From: Arthrobacter sp. CDRTa11
GTDB lineage: Bacteria > Actinomycetota > Actinomycetes > Actinomycetales > Micrococcaceae
DNA: 64,000 bases
Reading direction: 5' to 3'
NCBI RefSeq assembly: GCF_026427775.1
Contig: NZ_CP044532.1
Span: forward strand, 3,472,001-3,536,000
The notes under the pieces were generated by a model. It was not told the origin of the DNA. It saw only the letters and a list, made by a program, of their open reading frames with translations, and searched no databases. The stretch's first letter is position 1, and each line of letters starts with the position of its first letter. Position numbers and translations under genes: made by a program. Of this stretch, positions 49,117 to 59,574 are shown one piece after another.

Positions 49117-50424
49117 CTAACCCTTTAGCCGACGCCTTGCTGTGGAAGAAAACACAGAGGATTTGGAAAACTGCTGGGCAGGTGCACAAACCAAATCAGC
49201 GATTGCCCTGCGCAGCTTCGATTCAGGGGACGTTTCAAGGAGCAACGACCCACCGAGCAGTGCGGCATCGGCGGAAACGGGATCTGCCGGCAGGAACGCC
49301 GTCACCGACGATTCCGGACCATAGCGTTCCCACGCATCACGCAATTGCCGCTCCGGAGCCCTGCCCACCGCGGTGGCGCGGACCTTGTTCATCACGACAA
49401 TCGGGGACACATGGGGAACTGCTGCCTGAAGGTCGCCCAGCCCGCGAACCAGCCGCGGCACACCCACAGGATCCGCCGCGCCGATGGCAAAAACGGAGTC
49501 CGCGACTTCCAAACTGCGCAGGGTAGCGGCGTTCCTCCTCGGGGCCATGGTGTCGAAACTGAGTTCCTCGTCTGACTCAAGGCAGAATCCGGTGTCAACG
49601 ACCACAACGTCAGCGACATCCCTGGCCCGCTCCATGACCAGGGACAGGGCTGCAGGGCGCAGTTCAGTCCAGCGGTCCGCACGGGTTATCCCTGTGAGGA
49701 CCCGGAACGTGCCCAGTTTTGTTGCCACAGGAGTGGCCACCCGGAGCAGCGCCTCCGTATCCAGCAGCCCCTGATCTGCCAGCCTGCAGGCCTGTGCCAA
49801 GCCGGCCGACTCATCCAACAGGCCAAGGACGGCCGCGATACTGGCCCCGTAGCTGTCTGCATCAATCAGCAGCACGGATTTCCCTTCCGCCGCCAGCTCC
49901 CCCGCCATGTTCGCCGCGACGAAGGTCCGGCCTGGGGACCCGGACGGACCCCAGACGGCAATGATCTTGCCGGCTCCGGCAGCTGGCGGAACGTCAGCCT
50001 GCGATGCTGGAGTTGGCCTGAGTGCAGCAGCGGGATCGGCCATTCCGCTTCGCGGGGCAGCCTCCTGTCCTGACCCTGTCAGGAGGGATACAGCGTCGGC
50101 GATTCGGCTGGCGAGGGCTGCGGATTCGACGCCGGACAGGGCTGATGCCACTCCTATCCCCCGGAGCCTGGCTGCTTCCTCAGGATTGTCTGTCAGGGCA
50201 ACGATCGCCACACCGACTGCACCGAGCCGGTCCACCAATGAAGCTGTCAGCCCCTCACAGCCGTCGGCCACGACCGCCGCCCGCGCGAGACCGCTCTGGC
50301 AGGCGGCCAACAATTCAGTCAGCTCAGAACACCGGCGGACAACTGTCACGGGACCGTGCAGCCTCTCCAACCCGCCTACGAGATCCTCCGGTGTCTGCCC
50401 GACCGTCACTACCGGGATGCTCAT
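49117..50424 (-). CDS. CpaE/MinD-like P-loop protein with altered Walker A
   Basis: The start is set at ATG 50424, four bases after AGGAG and overlapping the SAF-protein stop (ATGA); 435 residues. The N-terminal part (about 1-135) looks like a degenerate receiver domain, as in CpaE. The ATPase part reads AVWGPSGSPGRTFVAANMA (about 157-175): the usual P-loop Lys is Arg. LLIDADSYGASIA, VVVVDTGF and IVVMNKVRA (NKxD-like) complete a MinD fold. CpaE proteins localise Tad pilus assembly, and many have weakened P-loops. It pairs with the CpaB-like protein upstream, but the TadA/TadB genes lie 48 kb away. Confidence 0.8.
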   Translation of the reverse strand: MSIPVVTVGQTPEDLVGGLERLHGPVTVVRRCSELTELLAACQSGLARAAVVADGCEGLTASLVDRLGAVGVAIVALTDNPEEAARLRGIGVASALSGVESAALASRIADAVSLLTGSGQEAAPRSGMADPAAALRPTPASQADVPPAAGAGKIIAVWGPSGSPGRTFVAANMAGELAAEGKSVLLIDADSYGASIAAVLGLLDESAGLAQACRLADQGLLDTEALLRVATPVATKLGTFRVLTGITRADRWTELRPAALSLVMERARDVADVVVVDTGFCLESDEELSFDTMAPRRNAATLRSLEVADSVFAIGAADPVGVPRLVRGLGDLQAAVPHVSPIVVMNKVRATAVGRAPERQLRDAWERYGPESSVTAFLPADPVSADAALLGGSLLLETSPESKLRRAIADLVCAPAQQFSKSSVFSSTARRRLKG

Positions 50425-51065
50425 GAAGCTCCTCCGCCAGGGTTCCAGACAACGGCGATCTTGGCCTCGTTTGCCTGTGCCCCCAGTATCGCGGGCATTT
50501 GACTGTCCGTCACAAGAACCATCAGGACTGTATTCCTGGATGAACCGAGAGCTGTGGATCCGGCGGTAACTTGGGCGATCTCGGCACCGGGGAGGAGGAG
50601 CTTCGGCTCGCTGAAGCCGTTGCGTGCGTCCGGCAAGGCAACCCACACGTCTACCCTGGTACCTGCCACCGCCTGGGCGGGAAGGGTTTCCTCAATGGTC
50701 AGCGCTACCGGTTTCCGGTCCAAAGCGTCCACCTCACCGAGGCTTTCCTTGGGAACCAACTGGTCCTTGCCGATCCTCTGGACCGCGACCACGCCTTCGG
50801 GCAACCCCGATTCGGCGGTGATGTAGTGCCGCTCACTGTCCCCCAGCCGGACTTTGGCCCGGACGACGTTCTCGGGAGTCAGCTTTTCGCCCACGGAGAT
50901 GGAGTCCCTGGCCGCATAGACCTCGGTGGTGCGATCTGCACTTCCCACAAGGGAAATGACGCCCACCACAGACGACAGGACCAGAAGGACGCCCACCAGC
51001 AGCCTGGGGTCCTTCCACGAAGGCCGCTTTAGCCTTTGGCCCGTGACTGCATTTTCAGGACTCAT
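50421..51065 (-). CDS. SAF-domain membrane protein (CpaB/RcpC-like)
   Basis: 214 residues. One N-terminal membrane helix (about 22-42) and a SAF domain (about 50-110: VYAARDSISVGEKLTPENVVRAKVRLGD) are followed by a second beta-rich part with VAGTRVDVWVAL. This is the layout of CpaB/RcpC, a periplasmic or envelope component of Tad pili. It overlaps the CpaE-like gene by four bases. GGGGGA lies before the ATG. Its promoter region (51066-51215) is shared with the divergent small HTH gene and contains a phased repeat array. Confidence 0.8.
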   Translation of the reverse strand: MSPENAVTGQRLKRPSWKDPRLLVGVLLVLSSVVGVISLVGSADRTTEVYAARDSISVGEKLTPENVVRAKVRLGDSERHYITAESGLPEGVVAVQRIGKDQLVPKESLGEVDALDRKPVALTIEETLPAQAVAGTRVDVWVALPDARNGFSEPKLLLPGAEIAQVTAGSTALGSSRNTVLMVLVTDSQMPAILGAQANEAKIAVVWNPGGGAS

Positions 51066-51145
51066 GCGTGTTCCCCCTGCTCCGCACCGGATGGCTGGTT
51101 GCGCCGGACACCCTATTCTGACGGCTTTAACGCCCTAACCAGAAG

Positions 51146-51208
51146 TCAAAAGGCTCAACAGCATCAAACTGTGGATAACAGCAGCAAACAGGCCCGACAG
51201 TGGCAAAA
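51146..51208. promoter_or_regulatory. Helically phased direct-repeat array A upstream of the small HTH gene
   Basis: Boxes begin at 51147 (TCAAA), 51156 (TCAAC), 51165 (TCAAA), 51175 (ATAAC), 51185 (CAAAC), 51195 (CGACA) and 51204 (CAAAA), that is every 9-10 bases. Five of seven are CAA(A/C). The array ends eight bases before ATG 51216 and lies in the shared region with the divergent SAF gene. See finding. Confidence 0.6.
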
Positions 51209-51215
51209 TGGATAC

Positions 51216-51431
51216 ATGCCTCGATTTCTCACGCTCGCAGATGTTGCCGAACAGCTTCAAATCAATTCACCTGCGGCCTACGCCCTGGTGAGAAGCGGCG
51301 AGCTAAAGGCCATCCAGGTGGGCGGCCGCGGCCAGTGGCGCGTTGAAGAGAAGATGCTTGAGCAATACATCGAGGAGCGGTATGCCCAGGCCAGCAGGAT
51401 GATCCAGGAAGCAAAGTCAAAATCGGTCTGA
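51216..51431 (+). CDS. Small MerR/excisionase-like winged-helix DNA-binding protein
   Basis: 71 residues from ATG 51216; the longer frame upstream is not supported. The sequence FLTLADVAEQLQINSPAAYALVRSGELKAIQVGGRGQWRVEEKMLEQYIEERY is the HTH_17/excisionase-type winged helix of MerR family proteins, without an effector domain. It is followed by a short helical tail. Streptomyces BldC is a similar lone MerR-like domain that binds direct repeats as a head-to-tail chain. CAAAAT at 51204-51209 could act as a -10 for a leaderless transcript. Two phased repeat arrays nearby (one in its own promoter) are likely targets, which is inference. It is not near any phage gene, so an excisionase role is unlikely. 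Confidence 0.82.
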   Translation: MPRFLTLADVAEQLQINSPAAYALVRSGELKAIQVGGRGQWRVEEKMLEQYIEERYAQASRMIQEAKSKSV

Positions 51432-51457
51432 TGCTGTCGCGGCTTGGTGGACCAGCC

Positions 51458-52030
51458 TTATAAGTCCCCGGGCCGGGGAGACCGGATCGCGGTCAGCGAC
51501 GCAAAGGGAATGGTCGAAACCTGGTTAACATGCGACGCGCGGCGGACTTCACCAGGACTCATGATGGCAAGGTCAAAGAAGTCCCTGCCAACCCTGTCAA
51601 TGACCCCCGCCAATCTATTCTCCTGACCATAAGCCTGCGTGAGGATCACCGCCAGTTCGGACCGGTCCCGCGACATACCCCGCAGCGCACTCGCTAGTCC
51701 GATCCTGCTCCTGACCTGCGAGGGCTCGCCCCGTGACAGCCTTCCAAGTCCGACGTACCGTGTGGCGGCCTGGTATGGAATGAGCACCTGATGCCGGGCC
51801 TCGTTAAGCACCAGGGCGTCTGCCCCGGCATGGGCCAGTGTCCCCTCGAAAACGGTTCCGGACGCAGCGTGTACCGTTACCTGGGCTCCCAGCGAACCAC
51901 GCAGGCGGTCCACCAGCTCAACAGAAGCAGTCTCAACCCGTGAGCGCTCTGTGATCTCCGCCTCCAGCGACAACCTGCTGTCCTCGGCAAACTGAGACTC
52001 AATGTCACTGAAAAGTGCATCCCAACGCAT
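51458..52030 (-). CDS. Conserved-looking protein of unknown function
   Basis: The start is set at ATG 52030, exactly where a transcript from TACGCT (52037-52042, minus) would begin, so the message is probably leaderless; 190 residues. A soluble protein: an N-terminal helical stretch rich in Asp/Glu (LFSDIESQFAEDSRLSLEAEITERSR) is followed by a beta-rich part with VTVHAASGTVFEGTLAHAGADALVLNE, which resembles an Sm-like or RimM-like small barrel. The C-terminus holds a second similar beta portion (IDRVGRDFFDLAIMSPGEVRR). No function is assigned. It is convergent with the HTH gene and its upstream region contains array B. Confidence 0.65.
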   Translation of the reverse strand: MRWDALFSDIESQFAEDSRLSLEAEITERSRVETASVELVDRLRGSLGAQVTVHAASGTVFEGTLAHAGADALVLNEARHQVLIPYQAATRYVGLGRLSRGEPSQVRSRIGLASALRGMSRDRSELAVILTQAYGQENRLAGVIDRVGRDFFDLAIMSPGEVRRASHVNQVSTIPFASLTAIRSPRPGDL

Positions 52031-52036
52031 CGCGAC

Positions 52037-52042
52037 AGCGTA
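52037..52042 (-). promoter_or_regulatory. -10 box for a leaderless transcript of the gene ending at 51458
   Basis: TACGCT (minus) followed by six bases and then ATG 52030. This spacing puts transcription start on the A of ATG. Confidence 0.55.
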
Positions 52043-52083
52043 CGGCCAGTCTTGGCCGCGGTCAATTCCACGCTCCTTCATTC

Positions 52084-52170
52084 CAACGTCTAGACAAATC
52101 TCGACAAGCTAGGGCAAACTTGGCTGAATCGACGCATACTGCATCAAACAACATCAAACAGCGTCAAAAG
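52084..52170. promoter_or_regulatory. Helically phased direct-repeat array B filling a divergent promoter
   Basis: In exact 10-base register the boxes start at 52095 (CAAA), 52105 (CAAG), 52115 (CAAA), 52125 (TGAA), 52135 (CATA), 52145 (CAAA), 52155 (CAAA) and 52165 (CAAA). Six of eight are CAAR, and an extra CAAC lies at 52084. The last three units are full 10-mers of the type (g/a)c(a/g)tcaaa(c/a)(a/g). The array runs up to the ribosome site of the LysM-like gene. Confidence 0.75.
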
Positions 52171-52179
52171 GAGCTTGGT

Positions 52180-52953
52180 GTGATACCGGGGAAACCACGC
52201 GGACTTTGTGCCGACGCTGTCATGGCGGCATCAATTTTGCTGCTCGGCGTCTTTCTGGCCCTGACCGGCGCCGGACTTTTGGAGCAGTGGCGCGCCTCTG
52301 CCGCCCACCGGCAGGCAGCGGACGTTGACGACTTCATTGGACTGTTGGCGACCGCTACGGGACTGGGCATCGTTGCCTGGTGGATGCTGTCGATACTTGT
52401 GGCGACAGCAGGTGCCATCCTGGAGAGGCATGGACGAAGGAGTGCAGCGGCAGCCGCGGACAGGTTTTGTCCTGCCTTTATGCGGCGGCTCACTATGGCC
52501 GTGTTTTCCGTCCAACTAGTTGCAGTTCCGATGGCCCATGCGGCGGATTCTCCCCCGGGACCAGCATGGATCCCCGCACAGGAACTATCGCTGCCAGCGG
52601 ATCCAGCAGCTTCAGTGGCTTGGGGTTCCACCGCCAGAGAAACGGACCAACCGGTGCCGGCCGCGGACCTTCAGCCCGGCTGGCGGCCCCATACCCCGGT
52701 CACCGAGCCTGGCCTCCTGGCAGCGCCTCCGGTCCGCGCCGTACAGGTGGCAACAGGAGCAGGAAACGAGGTGGCGGTACTGTCGGGCGACACCCTCTGG
52801 GATATTGCTGCCCGCGAGCTCGGGCCTGCGGCAACCGACGTCGAGGTGGCCCTGCAGTGGCCACGCTGGTACGCGGCGAACAGGGGCGTCATCGGCGAAA
52901 ATCCGGATGTCCTGCTGCCAGGCCAAATTCTAAAATCACCTTCCGCTGCCTAA
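52180..52953 (+). CDS. LysM-like membrane-anchored protein
   Basis: The start is set at GTG 52180, six bases after AAAGGAG; the longer frame would overlap the divergent gene and array B. 257 residues. Two membrane helices (about 15-35 and 55-80) are followed by a third hydrophobic stretch (MRRLTMAVFSVQLVAVPMAHA, about 105-125) that resembles a signal-anchor. A Pro-rich linker leads to a C-terminal LysM-like part (about 200-255; VAVLSGDTLWDIAARELG, NPDVLLPGQIL). LysM domains bind peptidoglycan-type glycans. Array B lies directly upstream. It is 44 bases before the Rv3235-family gene and probably co-transcribed. Confidence 0.78.
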   Translation: MIPGKPRGLCADAVMAASILLLGVFLALTGAGLLEQWRASAAHRQAADVDDFIGLLATATGLGIVAWWMLSILVATAGAILERHGRRSAAAAADRFCPAFMRRLTMAVFSVQLVAVPMAHAADSPPGPAWIPAQELSLPADPAASVAWGSTARETDQPVPAADLQPGWRPHTPVTEPGLLAAPPVRAVQVATGAGNEVAVLSGDTLWDIAARELGPAATDVEVALQWPRWYAANRGVIGENPDVLLPGQILKSPSAA

Positions 52954-52997
52954 CCGAAGCGCCCGCGGAGCACCCGCAAATCAACTAAGGGGAAATC

Positions 52998-53462
52998 ATG
53001 ACTGCAGTAACACCGATCCGCGCCGCACTGGTTACAGAAACCCACACCGAACCCCACCGGCAGCTTCCTGGCCGGCCTGGAGCTCCCCTTCGCCCGCTCG
53101 GCCCAGCGGACGAGAATGCCGAGGTGAGGGCCATCGCGCGAAGCACAGTCCAGGCGGCGATGGAGGTTCTGGCAGGAATCAGGCCTGTCCAGCAACTGGC
53201 GCGAAGGCTGGATCCCCGCTGTCTGGCTGCCCTGCAGCACCGCGCCTCGCTCATCCGCCGGGAACTCGCGCGCTCCCCGTCCCCCGCGCTGGCACGGCTC
53301 CATCAGAACTCGCTGGTTCGGTCCGTCCGTGTCTGCGAGGTGGCACCCGGCATTTATGAGGCCAGCGCCGTGGTGGTTGACGATGTGCGGGCCCGGGCGG
53401 TAGCCGTCCGGCTGGAACGGAGCAAGCAGGTTTGGCGCGTGACGGAACTCGTCGTTGGCTGA
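52998..53462 (+). CDS. Rv3235-family protein
   Basis: 154 residues. A Pro-rich N-terminus (about 1-38) precedes a compact domain (about 40-154) with VRAIARSTVQAAMEVLAGIRPVQQLARRLDP, a middle helical part and a closing beta part VRVCEVAPGIYEASAVVVDDVRARAVAVRLE. This matches the Rv3235-type proteins that occur beside secA in actinobacteria. Their function is not known to me. AAGGGG lies in front of ATG 52998. It is convergent with secA. Confidence 0.75.
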   Translation: MTAVTPIRAALVTETHTEPHRQLPGRPGAPLRPLGPADENAEVRAIARSTVQAAMEVLAGIRPVQQLARRLDPRCLAALQHRASLIRRELARSPSPALARLHQNSLVRSVRVCEVAPGIYEASAVVVDDVRARAVAVRLERSKQVWRVTELVVG

Positions 53463-53496
53463 CTTTCCAGCGGCCAACCTCCCTCTCAAAACCGAG

Positions 53497-53535
53497 AGAG
53501 GCAGGGCCGGAACTGGAAGTCCCGGCCCTGCCTCT
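53497..53535. terminator. Hairpin between the convergent Rv3235-family gene and secA
   Basis: AGAGGCAGGGCCGG and its complement form a perfect 14-bp stem around an 11-base loop. No T run follows on either strand, so it may be a weak terminator or act as an end-protecting hairpin. Confidence 0.65.
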
Positions 53536-53593
53536 GATTCAACGTGTACTGCTGCTCATTTTTGGCAACGCATCACCATGCCCGTGCAAACTG

Positions 53594-56332
<2,739 letters not shown>

Positions 56333-56379
56333 GTGAAGATGCTCCCAGTCCTATGCTGCCGAATTCTGGCGTTTTTAGT

Positions 56380-57648
56380 CTACGGGAGAGACGCAGGCCA
56401 CGGCGCCTGTGTTCCCTCATAGCGGATACCCTCTTCATCCCTTCCGGCTGCCTGCGCGAGGCCCGCCGCAAGGTCCCCTCTGGGGTATACCACCACCTTC
56501 CGGAGACCCAGCCATTCGGCCATCAGGTGCAGTTCGGCGGCAAGTTCGACGGCCGTATCCGGAGGGGCGTCGGGCTCGGCGTAAGCGGACTTGGCAAGCA
56601 GGTGTCCCGAAGCCCGGTCCGCTTTCAAGTCAACCCGGGCAACCAATTTATCGCGCAGAAGGAAAGGAAGGACATAGTAGCCGAAGCGCCTTTTGTGTTC
56701 CGGGGTGTAAATCTCGATGCGGTAGTGGAAACCGAACAACTCCTCAAGCCTGCGCCGCTCAAAGACCAGTGAATCGAAGGGACTCAACAATGCCCGCCCG
56801 GAGGCCCTGCGTGGACGCCTTGCCTCCGCATGCAGGAACACTTCCCTGTTCCAGCCGGCCACTGTGACCGGCTCAAGGCGCCCGGTTTCAACGAGATGCT
56901 CCACCGAACCGGCAGCAGCCTTGACCGGGACACGGAAGTAGTCGGCAAAGCAGCGCACGGTCCCAATACCATGCGCCTGGGCCGCCGCATCGATGAGCCG
57001 GTGCATGGCGGCCACCGGGTCAGCAAACTCATTGTCGCGGTCCACCAATGCCGGCAACACGCGCTCGGTCAGCGCGTATCGGCGCTCAAACTGTTCGGTT
57101 CTGGAAGCCGCGGATACCAGGCCCTCCTCAAAGAGATGCTCAAGGACCCGTTTGACGGCGTTCCAATTCCAGCCCCAGTTATCGTTCTTCCTGTCCTCCA
57201 CGTGTCCGATCCTGGCGGTCAGTTCACTGGCCGTCATGGGCCGCCCACTGGACAGGGCCTGGAGGATCTTCCCCGCCACGCCCTCGCGCAGTTCCTGCTC
57301 CATACCCGAGGCGCCGACCCATTTGCGTTTCTGCCAGAGGACCAGATCCTGGAAATGGTCCGGACGGATATAGCTGGCTTCGTGGGCCCAGTACTCCATC
57401 ATCCGCCGGGGATGGGTTCCTGACATCCGCTGCAGAATATGCCGGTCGTAGTTGCCTAATCGCGAAAAGAAGGGAAGGAAGTGGCTTCGGGACAACACAT
57501 TGACGGAATCGATCTGAACCAGCTGGAGCTTGGCAAAGGTACGGCCCACCGTCCGTGAAGTCACGGGTCCGGCGGGCCGTCCTTTGTCGAGTCCCTGGGC
57601 TGCCAGAGCGATCCGCCGGGCCTGGTCAAGGCTCAGCGTCGCTCCCAC
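56380..57648 (-). CDS. YcaQ/AlkX-like winged-helix DNA glycosylase
   Basis: 422 residues. The HTH_42 (YcaQ/AlkZ) family is shown by LVQIDSVNVLSRSHFLPFFSRLGNYD and LLSPFDSLVFERRRLEELF. The catalytic motif is Gln-Ile-Asp, the QxD type of E. coli YcaQ (AlkX), rather than QxQ of AlkZ. Such enzymes remove alkylated bases and unhook interstrand crosslinks. The protein has three winged-helix-like parts. It lies between secA and hpf and is transcribed in the same direction, with 47 bases to the secA ATG. Confidence 0.87.
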   Translation of the reverse strand: MGATLSLDQARRIALAAQGLDKGRPAGPVTSRTVGRTFAKLQLVQIDSVNVLSRSHFLPFFSRLGNYDRHILQRMSGTHPRRMMEYWAHEASYIRPDHFQDLVLWQKRKWVGASGMEQELREGVAGKILQALSSGRPMTASELTARIGHVEDRKNDNWGWNWNAVKRVLEHLFEEGLVSAASRTEQFERRYALTERVLPALVDRDNEFADPVAAMHRLIDAAAQAHGIGTVRCFADYFRVPVKAAAGSVEHLVETGRLEPVTVAGWNREVFLHAEARRPRRASGRALLSPFDSLVFERRRLEELFGFHYRIEIYTPEHKRRFGYYVLPFLLRDKLVARVDLKADRASGHLLAKSAYAEPDAPPDTAVELAAELHLMAEWLGLRKVVVYPRGDLAAGLAQAAGRDEEGIRYEGTQAPWPASLP

Positions 57649-57680
57649 ATCAGTCCTCTCGTTGGATGGTCTTCACCACC

Positions 57681-58406
57681 CTAAACGTTTGCTGCCTCAT
57701 CCTTGGAGCGGTAGGCAATGATCTTCTCTTCAATCGGGGTTTCGCCCGGTTCGCATTCGTGGTCCAGGGTGATAACCCCGTACGTCCAGCCACGGCGCCG
57801 GTAAACGACGGAGGGTGTGTTGGTGTCCTTGTCCACAAACAGGTAGAAGTCGTGGCCAACCAATTCCATATTGTCCACGGCGTCATCCAGTGTCAGGGAA
57901 GCGGCGGGAAAGACCTTGCGCCTGATCAGTACCGGAGAGTCCCCAGCCGGAATGTCATTATCAACGTCGTAGGGCGAGCGTTCGGCCGGCGCGGCCACGG
58001 GTTCGTTCCGGTGGCTGGCCTCGGCATAAATGGGTTCATGGGCGCTCGCGGGTTCCAGGGATGCAGTGGCTTCGCGCACTGCCTTGGGAGTGTGCCGTCC
58101 GTGGTGGACCTTCTTGCGGTCCTTCGCGCGGCGAAGCCGCTCAAGCAGCTTATTGTAGGCAAGATCAAATGCAGCAAACTTGTCTGCTGCGCTGGCTTCG
58201 GCACGGATTACCGGTCCCCGGCCCAGGACAGTCACTTCAACGGTGAGCTGGTCCCCGGTCTGGCGTGCATTCGTTTCCTTGGAAACTTTCGCGTCCACCC
58301 GCTGGACCTTGTCGCCCAGCGATTCGATCTTGGAGATCTTCTCGCCGGCGTATTCGCGGAAGCGGTCTGAGACCGTCAGATTTCGTCCGCTGATCATAAA
58401 CTCCAT
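57681..58406 (-). CDS. hpf: Ribosome hibernation-promoting factor, long form
   Basis: The start is ATG 58406, five bases after GGAGG; 241 residues. The N-terminal RaiA/HPF domain (about 1-100) reads MEFMISGRNLTVSDRFREYAGEKISKIES. A flexible Ala/Pro-rich linker (about 110-165) is followed by the C-terminal dimerisation domain (about 170-235; RRKVFPAASLTLDDAVDNMELVGHDFYLFVDKDTN, YRRRGWTYGVI). The long form joins two 70S ribosomes into an inactive 100S dimer in stationary phase or stress. It commonly lies near secA and comF, as here. Confidence 0.95.
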   Translation of the reverse strand: MEFMISGRNLTVSDRFREYAGEKISKIESLGDKVQRVDAKVSKETNARQTGDQLTVEVTVLGRGPVIRAEASAADKFAAFDLAYNKLLERLRRAKDRKKVHHGRHTPKAVREATASLEPASAHEPIYAEASHRNEPVAAPAERSPYDVDNDIPAGDSPVLIRRKVFPAASLTLDDAVDNMELVGHDFYLFVDKDTNTPSVVYRRRGWTYGVITLDHECEPGETPIEEKIIAYRSKDEAANV

Positions 58407-58586
58407 GGTGCCCTCCAAATGACTTCGGTGACACGACGACGGCACTTCCTAGGGCCGATCTGCTTGACAGTCGAGCCCCTTTCCGAGCCGCCATCGAAAG
58501 GTACAACTGTTCTTGGTACCCACAACCGACGTTAGTTCATAGCCACACGTTATTCATCCTTTCTTGGTTTATTTTTTTCTAAGTCG

Positions 58587-59486
58587 TCAGCCTCCAGGCC
58601 TGTACTCGCCGGAAGCTTCGGTGGTGCTGCCGGAATCTGGCGGGCGTGTCGCCGCGAGGACCACTGCCCCTGCCACGAGTGCCCCTGCCAGGTGCAATGC
58701 GCGGGCTGCTTCAGCAAGTGTCGCACCCGTGGTGAGGACGTCGTCCACGATGATGCATCGGCGGCCGGCTACCCGTCCCCGTTGCCGTCCGCTCACCTTC
58801 ATGGAGCCCCGCACACGCCTCGCCCTGGCGCCTCGGCCCAGTCCTTTTTGGCCACCTGAAAGCTGCCCCAGAGCGACCGGTTGCCTTGACTTCCTCAGTA
58901 CGTCAAGAACGGGAGGTCCAACGGTGGCCCTTCCCTGGATCAGGGTGCCAAGGAGCAGATGCACGGGACTGAACCCGCGCTTAACGAACGCCCGCGTACT
59001 GCTTGGAACGGGGACCAGGAAGACGCCATCGAGATCTCCCGCTGCTGATACCACGGCGCCATCCAGCGCCTTTGCCAGCACATGCTTGAGCTGCCGCTGT
59101 CCATGTCTTTTGAAGGAAAGGACCGCCTGGGCAAGCTCGTCCCGGTATACGCCTGCGGCGACCACCGGGAGGCGGATCCCGCCGTCGACGTCCATCAGCG
59201 CCGGCGCCTGGCTCTCGGCCCGGAACGGGCTTGCTGTCAGTATCCTGACCTGCCGTTCGCAGGCAACGCAGAGGGCCAGATCTTCGGCTCCGCAACACAC
59301 GCAGTCCACGGGAACTGCAAGAGCCAGCAGCTCGGCCGCGGCAGCGCCGAATTGGTCAGCAATCCTCGGCAGCAGGCGTTGGTACCCGCCCCGGTGCCTG
59401 GCTGACCAGCGCGGAGCAGGGAGGAGGTCCGGATCGGCCGAAACCGGGCGGGGGCGGGGCCGGCTGTTTGTTTGTTCGGAGGTCAC
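58587..59486 (-). CDS. comF: ComF-family phosphoribosyltransferase-like protein
   Basis: 299 residues from GTG 59486; another GTG lies two bases upstream out of frame. A treble-clef zinc site CVCCGAEDLALCVAC (about 61-75) is followed by the phosphoribosyltransferase fold with AQAVLSFKRHGQRQL, VPVPSSTRAFVKRGFSPVHLLL and the PRPP loop RCIIVDDVLTTGATLAEA (about 246-263). In naturally competent bacteria ComF helps DNA uptake; in other actinobacteria its role is unclear. The C-terminus is Ser/Thr/Gly-rich. The 180-base gap to hpf has no gene. Confidence 0.92.
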   Translation of the reverse strand: MTSEQTNSRPRPRPVSADPDLLPAPRWSARHRGGYQRLLPRIADQFGAAAAELLALAVPVDCVCCGAEDLALCVACERQVRILTASPFRAESQAPALMDVDGGIRLPVVAAGVYRDELAQAVLSFKRHGQRQLKHVLAKALDGAVVSAAGDLDGVFLVPVPSSTRAFVKRGFSPVHLLLGTLIQGRATVGPPVLDVLRKSRQPVALGQLSGGQKGLGRGARARRVRGSMKVSGRQRGRVAGRRCIIVDDVLTTGATLAEAARALHLAGALVAGAVVLAATRPPDSGSTTEASGEYRPGG

Positions 59487-59574
59487 ACGCCCAATACTTG
59501 CCGCGCTGCAGGTATAGGCAAAGCATGCGGCAAGGCTATGTGGACAGCAGCGCCTACCTGGGAAGACAAAAGCC

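Noticed and set aside
51216..51431. Phage excisionase
   Set aside because: The domain is of the excisionase/MerR type, but no integrase, attachment site or phage gene is near; a chromosomal regulator is more likely.
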